From CBFGTJ01 sp965651815 (GTDB lineage Bacteria > Actinomycetota > Acidimicrobiia > Acidimicrobiales > Microtrichaceae), in contig CBFGTJ010000055.1 in the NCBI GenBank assembly GCA_965651815.1, forward strand, positions 1 through 16,746: a stretch of 16,746 bases of DNA, read 5' to 3'. The notes under the pieces were generated by a model that did not search any database, was not told the DNA's origin, and saw nothing but the letters and a program-made list of their open reading frames with translations. Numbering within the stretch: position 1 is the first letter of the stretch; each line of letters starts with the position of its first letter. This document shows, piece after piece, positions 1 to 5,749 of this stretch. The position numbers were made by a program, and so were the translations under genes.

Positions 1-275
1 TTGGTGCCGGCGTGCTCCGCGACCTCGCCGTCCGGACGCTCCTCGTCCGCCGGGCCGGGTTCGATCTGGACCACCGAGGCACCCGTCCCGCACCACCGGC
101 AGACGACCGACTCGACCTCCTCGTGGAGCACCTCTGGCTCCTCGACCGTGAGCTCGCCACCGATCGTGTAGTGGTGGAAGGCGCGCGTCCGCCGCGTCGT
201 CGTGACCTCGAAGCGGGTGAGGTTGCCGCACGCCGTGCACCGGTACCGGGGGATCTGGTTCGGCGTCGTGTCCAT
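1..275 (-). CDS. Small double-CxxC zinc-ribbon protein, function unknown (3' end beyond window)
   Basis: The minus-strand frame from the ATG at 275 stays open to the window edge (91 codons seen), so the C-terminus is missing. Two CxxC pairs are visible: C13/C16 in RYRCTACGN and C59/C62 in VCRWCG. About 40 residues separate them, with the stretch RRTRAFHHYTIGGEL between. Four cysteines spaced this way suggest one zinc-binding ribbon. The part after residue 72 is acidic and low in complexity. It lies 96 nt downstream of trpD on the same strand and may be its last operon partner. No Shine-Dalgarno is evident before the ATG. I do not recognise a named family. A role in binding nucleic acid or protein through the zinc ribbon is only a guess. 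Confidence 0.72.
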   Translation of the reverse strand, partial: MDTTPNQIPRYRCTACGNLTRFEVTTTRRTRAFHHYTIGGELTVEEPEVLHEEVESVVCRWCGTGASVVQIEPGPADEERPDGEVAEHAGT

Positions 276-371
276 GGCCGGATCGTAGTGGCGACCACCC
301 GCCCTCGGTTCCGGCGGGCCGGCCCGACGGCGCAGCGGGCCAAAGGGAGCTGGGGCGCCTCGGGGCCGTGG

Positions 372-1439
372 TCAGCCGCGCGCCGCGCCCGCGGCAGCAC
401 GGCTCGCGGCGACCAGCTCGCCGAGCGTCCTCGCCGCGCGCCCGTCGTCGATCGCTGCTGCCGCCGCCTCCACGCCGGCGCGCAGGTCCTCGGCGATCCC
501 CGCGACGACGAGCCCCGCCGCGGTGTTGAGCAGCACCATGTCGCGCACCGGGCCGGCCTCGCCCGCGAGCACCGCCCGGGCGGCTTCTGCGTTCTCGGCC
601 GGGCCGCCCACCGCGATCTGCTCCAGGGTGACCCGCTCGAGCCCGACCTCCTCGGGGGTGACGGTGAAGCGTCGCTGCTCCCCCGCCCGGATCTCGACCA
701 CCTCGGTCGTCCCGGCGGTGGTGAGCTCGTCGAGGTCGTGCTCGCCGTGGACCACCCACGCGTGGTCCATCTGCCGCTTCGCGAGGACCTCGGGGACCAG
801 GTCCAGCAGCGCCGGGTCGGTCACCCCGAGCACCTGGCGGGTCACCCGGCCGGGGTGCGACAGGGGGCCCAGCACGTTGAACACCGTCGGGATCCCCAGC
901 TCGGTGCGAACCCCCGCGACGTGGCGCATCGACGGGTGGAACATGCGGGCGAACGCGAATCCGACCCCGGCCTCGCGCACGCAGGCGGCGACGCCGTGCC
1001 CGTCGAGCTCGACCGCCACGCCGAGCGCCTCGAGCAGGTCGGTCGACCCCGACGCCGAGGACGCCTTGCGGTTGCCGTGCTTGCAGACGGTGGCACCCGC
1101 GGCCGCGGCGACGATCGAGGACATCGTGGACACGTTGAACGCCCGTCCCCCGAGCGCCCGGGAGCCGCCGGTCCCGACGAGGTCGATCGTGGAGCGAGGG
1201 TCGGGCAGCTCGAGCGGTGCCGCCACGGCGAGCATCGCGTCCACCATCCCGACCACCTCGTCCGCGGTCGGCCCCTTCGCCCGGAGCGCGACGAGGAACG
1301 CGGCGATCTGGGCGTCGGTCGCCTCGCCGGCCAGGATGCGCTCGAGCACGGCGCTGGTGACGGCGCCGTCGACGTCGTGACCCGCGGTCAGCTCGCGCAG
1401 CAGCCCCGGCCAGGCGCCGATGGCCGCGAACGCGCCCAT
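372..1439 (-). CDS. trpD: Anthranilate phosphoribosyltransferase TrpD
   Basis: This 355-aa protein has the usual TrpD length. TrpD transfers phosphoribose from PRPP to anthranilate, the second step of tryptophan synthesis in the cytoplasm. An N-terminal helical domain (about 1-75) is followed by the phosphoribosyltransferase domain. Visible motifs are the glycine-rich PRPP loop GTGGS (89-93), NVST (102-105), KHGNRKASS (120-128), the HPS/HVAGVRTELGIPTVFNVLGPL block (168-193) and the metal-binding acidic pair D237/E238. The fifth residue of the PRPP loop is usually Asp (GTGGD) and is Ser here. The following segment RALGGRAFNVST is also longer or altered relative to the common form. The ATG lies 7 nt after the whiB stop, and a GAGG overlapping that stop can serve as ribosome binding site, so translation is probably coupled to whiB. 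No other trp gene is in view. A TrpD-like paralogue with another acceptor cannot be excluded. Confidence 0.88.
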   Translation of the reverse strand: MGAFAAIGAWPGLLRELTAGHDVDGAVTSAVLERILAGEATDAQIAAFLVALRAKGPTADEVVGMVDAMLAVAAPLELPDPRSTIDLVGTGGSRALGGRAFNVSTMSSIVAAAAGATVCKHGNRKASSASGSTDLLEALGVAVELDGHGVAACVREAGVGFAFARMFHPSMRHVAGVRTELGIPTVFNVLGPLSHPGRVTRQVLGVTDPALLDLVPEVLAKRQMDHAWVVHGEHDLDELTTAGTTEVVEIRAGEQRRFTVTPEEVGLERVTLEQIAVGGPAENAEAARAVLAGEAGPVRDMVLLNTAAGLVVAGIAEDLRAGVEAAAAAIDDGRAARTLGELVAASRAAAGAARG

Positions 1440-1446
1440 TCCGGCC

Positions 1447-1728
1447 TCAGCGAGCCGCAGCGCCGCTCACGACGCTCTTGTCGGCCGCCGCGGCCATCGC
1501 CCGGAGCCGACGGCGACGACGGATGATGCGCTGGCGCTCCCGCTCGGTGGCGCCGCCCCACACCCCGTTGTGCTCGCGATGGCCGATCGCGTGCTCGAGG
1601 CACTCCTCCTGGACCGGGCACTGCGCGCACACCGCCTTGGCCTCGTCGGCCTCCTCGTCGGTGGCCGGGTAGAAGATCGTGGGATCCAGTCCCTTGCACG
1701 CGGATCGGCGCACCCAGTCACGGTCCAT
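1447..1728 (-). CDS. whiB: WhiB-family iron-sulfur transcriptional regulator
   Basis: This 93-aa protein has the complete WhiB signature: C11, then C34-x2-C37-x5-C43 as ligands of a [4Fe-4S] cluster, followed by the GVWGG turn (55-59) and a very basic tail (RERQRIIRRRRRLR, about 63-76) that would contact DNA. WhiB proteins occur only in Actinomycetota and their phages. They usually act with the primary sigma factor on development, redox or stress genes. The ATG at 1728 gives the normal WhiB length; the frame is open much further upstream, but that part looks non-coding. A TTGGAC/CAGAAT promoter ends 8 nt before the ATG, which suggests a leaderless transcript. trpD follows after 7 nt, so the two are probably co-transcribed. 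I cannot assign a WhiB subclass (WhiB1 to WhiB7). Confidence 0.93.
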   Translation of the reverse strand: MDRDWVRRSACKGLDPTIFYPATDEEADEAKAVCAQCPVQEECLEHAIGHREHNGVWGGATERERQRIIRRRRRLRAMAAAADKSVVSGAAAR

Positions 1729-1736
1729 GCCGGGCG

Positions 1737-1766
1737 ATTCTGTCGTCTGGCCCCTTGCATGTCCAA
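1737..1766 (-). promoter_or_regulatory. Candidate whiB promoter (TTGGAC - 18 nt - CAGAAT)
   Basis: Read on the minus strand, TTGGAC (1766-1761) and CAGAAT (1742-1737) are separated by 18 nt. This is close to the actinobacterial housekeeping consensus. The -10 hexamer ends 8 nt before the whiB ATG, so transcription would start at or next to the start codon. No Shine-Dalgarno is present, in keeping with a leaderless mRNA. The call is inferred from sequence only. Confidence 0.4.
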
Positions 1767-1835
1767 GTGAGATCGCCGCCCCGCCCGGCGAGCCCACAGG
1801 AGCCGGTGGTGCTGCGAAAGGACACGGGGTTCGCA

Positions 1836-1870
1836 CCACGCCGACGGCCCGAAGGTGGCCGTCGGCGTGG
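1836..1870. repeat. 14-bp perfect inverted repeat between the divergent whiB and glpD
   Basis: The arms 1836-1849 (ccacgccgacggcc) and 1857-1870 are exact reverse complements around a 7-nt loop. The stem is GC-rich like an intrinsic terminator but has no T-tract on either side. It sits between two outward-facing promoters, where a terminator is not expected. It could be an insulator against antisense transcription, an operator, or the end of an unseen small RNA. A direct repeat of gtggcacc follows at 1891-1898 and 1900-1907. Confidence 0.6.
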
Positions 1871-2006
1871 CGTGGTGTGCACGCAGCGTGGTGGCACCTG
1901 TGGCACCGGGACGCGCCGGATCGCCACAGAGTGACGACTCGTGCACGAAGAGTGCCCATGAGGCCCCGAGGCGACCGCAGGGCATCTCGGCCGGCCGACG
2001 CTCTCC

Positions 2007-2012
2007 TAGGCT
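2007..2012 (+). promoter_or_regulatory. Candidate glpD -10 element (TAGGCT), leaderless
   Basis: TAGGCT fits the actinobacterial TANNNT -10 consensus and ends 6 nt before the glpD GTG. Transcription would then begin at the start codon, which agrees with the absence of a Shine-Dalgarno. I see no convincing -35 hexamer. Confidence 0.4.
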
Positions 2013-2018
2013 GTCTCC

Positions 2019-3710
2019 GTGACCCCCCGGCCCTTCGTCCGAGCCCGCTCACTTCAGTCCCTGCGCGACGACACCTTCGACGTGGTCGTGGTGGGAGGTG
2101 GTGTGACAGGTGCGGGGGTCGTGCTCGATGCGGCGTCGCGGGGCTTGCGCGCCGCGCTGGTCGAGCGCGACGACTTCGCCTCGGGCACCTCCTCGAAGTC
2201 GTCCAAGCTCGTCCACGGCGGCCTGCGCTACCTCCAGCAGGGCGAGGTCGGCCTGGTCTACGAGGCCCTCGCGGAGCGCCAGCGGCTCCTCAAGAACGCG
2301 CCGCACCTGGTGAAGCCGCTGCCGTTCCTCATCCCGATGATGGGCAAGGGCGGGGTGATCCCCGCCAAGATCGCCCGGCTGCTCGGCACCGCCATGTGGG
2401 GCTACGACCTCACCGGCGGTCTCCGCATCGGCAAGCTCCACAAGCGCCTCGACAAGGCCGAGGCGCTCGCGTACATGCCGACCCTCCCCGAGGACCGGCT
2501 CGTGTCCGCGTACCTCTACTACGACGCGGCCGCGGACGACGCCCGCCTCGTCGTGGCGATCCTGCGCACCGCGGCGCTCGAGCACGGGGCGACGATCGCG
2601 AACCGGGTCGCGGCGAAGGGCCTGTCCAAGGACGCCTCGGGCCGGGTCGACGGCCTCGAGGTCGAGGCGGACGGGGAGGAGTTCACGATCCGGGCCCGCT
2701 CGGTGGTGAACGCCGCGGGCGTGTGGTCCGACGACGTGCGGGCGATGGACGAGGGCACGCACCCCGACTCGATCCGGCCGGCGAAGGGCGTGCACATCAC
2801 CGTGCCGTGGGAGAAGGTGCGCAACGAGGTCGCGGCGGTGATCCCGGTGCCCAAGGACCGCCGGTCCGTCTTCGTGGTGCCCCAGGACGGCTTCACCTAC
2901 GTGGGCACCACCGACACCGACTACGACGGACCGCTCGACGACCCGCAGTGCACGCCCGAGGACGTCGAGTACCTCCTGCGGGCCCTGAACGGCTCGATCA
3001 CCACCGAGGTCACCACCGACGACATCCTCGGCACCTGGGCGGGCCTGCGGCCGCTGGTGAAGGCCGCGTCGACCGGCCGGACCGCCGACCTGTCGCGCCG
3101 GCACAAGGTGCGCCGCTCCGACTCGGGGCTCGTCACGATCACCGGCGGCAAGCTGACCACCTACCGCGAGATGGCCGCCGACACCGTCGACGAGGTCGTC
3201 CGCAACGTGCTCGCGGGACAGCCCGGCACCCCGAAGGTGGGGCGCAGCCGCACCAAGAAGCTGCCGCTGCGGGGCGCCGCCGGGTACGACACCCTGCCCA
3301 CCGCCGCGAGGGTGTACCCGGAGGTGCCGCCGGAGCTGGTCGAGCGGCTCGGGGACCGCTACGGCGGCGAGGCCCGGGCGCTGATGGCGCAGATCCAGGC
3401 GGACCCGTCGCTCGCGGAGCCGATCGTCGAGGGGCTCCCCTACACCCGCGCCGAGGCGCTGTTCGCGGTGCGCCACGAGATGGCCGGCTCCGTCGACGAC
3501 GTGCTGTCGCGGCGCACCAGGGCGCGGCTGTTCTCCAGGGACGCCTCCGCGGACGCCGCGGACGCCGTGGCCGAGCTGATCGCGGAGGAGCTGGGCTGGA
3601 GCGCCGAGCAGGCCCGCGAGTCCGCGGCCTCCTACCGTGACGACGTGGCCCGCGAGCGTGCGGCCGCGGAGCTGCCCGAGACACGACCGAGCGCGACGAG
3701 CGCCGGGTGA
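2019..3710 (+). CDS. glpD: Glycerol-3-phosphate dehydrogenase (FAD-dependent, GlpD)
   Basis: This 563-aa protein has the usual aerobic GlpD length. GlpD oxidises sn-glycerol-3-phosphate to DHAP at the membrane and passes electrons to the quinone pool. The N-terminal FAD-binding Rossmann motif is GGGVTGAG (26-33). It is followed by the GlpD signature DDFASGTSSKSSKLVHGG (51-68) and LRYLQQGE. The FAD/substrate block GTWAGLRPL and the ITGGKLTTYR motif lie further on, and a C-terminal helical domain ends the protein. The GTG at 2019 is chosen because it precedes the conserved N-terminus and lies just after a TAGGCT -10 element. It is the first gene of a four-gene plus-strand unit, and its stop overlaps the alternative GTG of the next gene. 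Neighbours with an AGPS-like flavoprotein and a GlpK-like kinase suggest glycerol-phosphate metabolism, possibly feeding DHAP into ether lipids. Confidence 0.94.
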   Translation: MTPRPFVRARSLQSLRDDTFDVVVVGGGVTGAGVVLDAASRGLRAALVERDDFASGTSSKSSKLVHGGLRYLQQGEVGLVYEALAERQRLLKNAPHLVKPLPFLIPMMGKGGVIPAKIARLLGTAMWGYDLTGGLRIGKLHKRLDKAEALAYMPTLPEDRLVSAYLYYDAAADDARLVVAILRTAALEHGATIANRVAAKGLSKDASGRVDGLEVEADGEEFTIRARSVVNAAGVWSDDVRAMDEGTHPDSIRPAKGVHITVPWEKVRNEVAAVIPVPKDRRSVFVVPQDGFTYVGTTDTDYDGPLDDPQCTPEDVEYLLRALNGSITTEVTTDDILGTWAGLRPLVKAASTGRTADLSRRHKVRRSDSGLVTITGGKLTTYREMAADTVDEVVRNVLAGQPGTPKVGRSRTKKLPLRGAAGYDTLPTAARVYPEVPPELVERLGDRYGGEARALMAQIQADPSLAEPIVEGLPYTRAEALFAVRHEMAGSVDDVLSRRTRARLFSRDASADAADAVAELIAEELGWSAEQARESAASYRDDVARERAAAELPETRPSATSAG

Positions 3711-3718
3711 GCCAGGCC

Positions 3719-3724
3719 GAGGAG
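3719..3724 (+). promoter_or_regulatory. Ribosome binding site deciding the AGPS-like start
   Basis: GAGGAG lies directly before ATG 3728, with 5 nt between its GAGG core and the start codon. The competing GTG at 3707 has no such site, although it could be used by coupling with the glpD stop (GTGA overlap). This favours the shorter protein. Confidence 0.5.
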
Positions 3725-3727
3725 AAC

Positions 3728-5293
3728 ATGAGCGACGCGTCGATGCCCCGCGCCGGTGACCTGCCCCCGGGCCCGGGCGCGCCGACACCGCCGATCGCGA
3801 TCGCCGGGGGCGCCGCCGCGGCGCGCTCGAAGCGGCGGGGCTCGCACGTCGGCGTGACCGACCAGGTGCTGCGGGAGCTGCGCGACGAGTGCGCGGACGT
3901 CACCGACGACCCGGAGGTCACCGGGGAGTCGAGCCGCGACTGGTGGCCGCTCGCGATGACCTGGGCGCTGCGTGGCGAGGTGCCCGCCCGCGCCGCCGTC
4001 GTCGCACGACCCACGACCCCCGAGGAGGTCGCCGGGGTGCTCCGGGTGTGCAACCGGCGCGGCGTCCCCGTCACCGCCGCGGGCGGCCGCTCCGGGGTGC
4101 TGGGCGGGTCGGTGCCGCTGTACGGCGGCGTCGTGCTCGACCTGTGCGGCCTCGCCGGGATCCGCTCGGTCGACGAGGAGTCGCTGGTCGCGGACGTGCT
4201 GCCCGGCACCTTCGGCGACCGGTTCGAGGCGGAGCTGCGCGAGCGCCACGGCCTCACCTGCGGTCACTGGCCGCAGTCGATGACGCTGTCCACCGTCGGC
4301 GGGTGGATCGCCTGCCGCGGCGCGGGCCAGCTGTCGACCCGCTACGGCAAGATCGAGGACCTGGTGGTCGGGCTGGACGTCGCGCTCGCCGACGGGCGCA
4401 CGATCACCACCGGAGGGTTCCCCCGCACCGCGACCGGACCCGACCTCACCCACCTGTTCGTCGGGTCGGAGGGCACCCTGGGCGTGATCACCGGCGCGCG
4501 GCTGAAGCTGCGTCCCGTGCCACCCGCGGAGCGGCGCGCCGCCTACGCGGCACCGTCGTTCGCGGCGGGGCTCGAGCTGTGCCGCCGGGTCCTGCGCCGA
4601 GGGGGCACGCCCGCGGTGCTGCGCCTCTACGACGAGGTCGAGTCGAAGCGCAACTACTCCACCGGGGACGGCCAGAACGTGGTGCTGGTGCTCGACGAGG
4701 GCGATGGGGCGATCGTCGACGCGACGATGGGGATCGTGGACGAGGAGGCCGGCGGGGTGGGCGCCGAGCGCCTCGACGACGCGCTGGTCGGCCAGTGGGT
4801 GTCGCACCGCAACGACGTGTCCGCGCTGGAGCGGCTGATCACCGGCGGCCTCGTCGTCGACACGATGGAGATCTCGGGCCCGTGGTCGACGCTGGTCGGC
4901 ATCTACGACGCGACCGTGGCCGCGATCGGGGGCGTGGAGGGCACGCTCGCCGTGTCCGCCCACTGCAGCCACAGCTACCTGGACGGCGCCTGCCTGTACT
5001 TCACGTTCGCGGGCCAGCCGGCGACGAGGGAGGACGGGTCACCCGACCCGGAGGCGACCGACGCCTACCACCGGGCCGTGTGGGACGCCGGCACCCGGGC
5101 GGTGCTCGAGCACGGCGGGTCGCTGTCGCACCACCACGGGGTCGGGTTGAACCGGTCGCGCTTCGTCGGCGACGCGCTCGGCGGTGCGCTGGAGGTGTTC
5201 GCGTCGGTCAAGGACGCCCTCGACCCGCAGGGCATCCTCAACCCCGGGAAGCTCGGGTTGGCGAGCCGGTTCGGCCCGCCGCAGCTCCCGTGA
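3728..5293 (+). CDS. FAD-linked oxidase, alkyl-DHAP synthase (AGPS)-like
   Basis: With the ATG at 3728 this is 521 aa: an N-terminal FAD-binding PCMH-type domain and a C-terminal FAD-oxidase domain. Alkylglycerone-phosphate synthase replaces the acyl chain of acyl-DHAP by a fatty alcohol, making the ether bond of ether lipids. The match to animal AGPS is detailed: GHWPQSMTLSTVGGW (179-193) and YGKIEDLVVGL in the FAD domain, LRLYDE with R299 (AGPS R419), ACLYF with Y424 (AGPS Y578), and GGSLSHHHGVG with His468-470 (AGPS H615-617). FAD-linked lactate/glycolate-type oxidases are relatives but usually lack this His triplet. An in-frame GTG at 3707 overlaps the glpD stop; I prefer ATG 3728 because GAGGAG lies just upstream. 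The first 40 residues are Pro/Ala/Gly-rich and probably disordered. Its place after glpD, which makes DHAP, supports a lipid role. The true substrate is unproven. Confidence 0.88.
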   Translation: MSDASMPRAGDLPPGPGAPTPPIAIAGGAAAARSKRRGSHVGVTDQVLRELRDECADVTDDPEVTGESSRDWWPLAMTWALRGEVPARAAVVARPTTPEEVAGVLRVCNRRGVPVTAAGGRSGVLGGSVPLYGGVVLDLCGLAGIRSVDEESLVADVLPGTFGDRFEAELRERHGLTCGHWPQSMTLSTVGGWIACRGAGQLSTRYGKIEDLVVGLDVALADGRTITTGGFPRTATGPDLTHLFVGSEGTLGVITGARLKLRPVPPAERRAAYAAPSFAAGLELCRRVLRRGGTPAVLRLYDEVESKRNYSTGDGQNVVLVLDEGDGAIVDATMGIVDEEAGGVGAERLDDALVGQWVSHRNDVSALERLITGGLVVDTMEISGPWSTLVGIYDATVAAIGGVEGTLAVSAHCSHSYLDGACLYFTFAGQPATREDGSPDPEATDAYHRAVWDAGTRAVLEHGGSLSHHHGVGLNRSRFVGDALGGALEVFASVKDALDPQGILNPGKLGLASRFGPPQLP

Positions 5294-5730
5294 GCGCACC
5301 GGGGGCCGGCGGCGGGCCGCAGCTGCCGCACCTCTCCCCCACCCAGGCGATGGTGCGGGGGACCGTGTCCGCGCTGGTCGTGGTCGCTCCCGCCGCGGTG
5401 TTCAACCAGCTGCTGATCGACTCGGAGGCGATCGAGCCGACCTCGCCGGTCACGTTCCTGTTCTGGGCGCTCATCCTCCTCGGCGGTGCGGCCGGAGGGT
5501 GGGCGACGATCCGGCTGTCACCGGAGGCCGGGCTCGGCTGGGCGGCGGGGTCCGCGGCGCTCGCCTACGGGCTGGTGCAGGCGGTCGGGGTGGTGCTGCG
5601 CCTGATCGACGGCGACCCGATCAGCTGGGCCGCGTATCCGTTCCTGGCGCTGCTCATGGCGACCTGCGGCATGCTCGGCGGGATGTTCGCCCGCCGCTGG
5701 CTGCGTGGCTCGCCCGGGGCCGGCGCATGA
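5290..5730 (+). CDS. Small membrane protein with four predicted helices, unknown function
   Basis: This 146-aa protein starts at a GTG that overlaps the stop of the AGPS-like gene (GTGA), so translation is probably coupled. Four hydrophobic segments are visible at about 22-42, 53-75, 82-104 and 112-133. A short Gly/Pro-rich N-terminus precedes them, and a basic end (RRWLRGSPGAGA) follows. The loop between the first two helices is acidic (DSEAIEP). I recognise no catalytic motif or named family. Its place inside the glpD/AGPS-like/kinase unit suggests a membrane partner of that pathway, for instance in lipid synthesis or solute entry, but this is only guilt by association. It is too short for a GlpF-type aquaporin and lacks paired NPA motifs. 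Confidence 0.8.
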   Translation: MSAPGAGGGPQLPHLSPTQAMVRGTVSALVVVAPAAVFNQLLIDSEAIEPTSPVTFLFWALILLGGAAGGWATIRLSPEAGLGWAAGSAALAYGLVQAVGVVLRLIDGDPISWAAYPFLALLMATCGMLGGMFARRWLRGSPGAGA

Positions 5731-5749
5731 GCAACTCGGGGGATCCCAC

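Noticed and set aside
12..1526. Long plus-strand open frame opposite trpD
   Set aside because: The product is Arg/Pro/Gly-rich with no motif and lies opposite a gene with clear TrpD motifs. It is a GC-driven chance frame.
1811..1845. Possible tRNA T-loop (ggggttcgcacc) upstream of glpD
   Set aside because: No acceptor, D-arm or anticodon stem can be built around it. The segment overlaps the left arm of the 14-bp hairpin.
3707..3727. GTG 3707 as the start of the AGPS-like protein
   Set aside because: It overlaps the glpD stop and lacks a ribosome binding site. ATG 3728 has GAGGAG just upstream. The choice is not certain.
1679..3788. Long open frames on both strands overlapping glpD
   Set aside because: The products are Arg/Ala/His-rich shadow proteins, while the GlpD frame carries all family motifs.
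5705..5749. Upstream start for the FGGY kinase
   Set aside because: The extra 15 residues overlap the membrane-protein gene and precede the conserved N-terminal strand. ATG 5750 gives the family's normal start.
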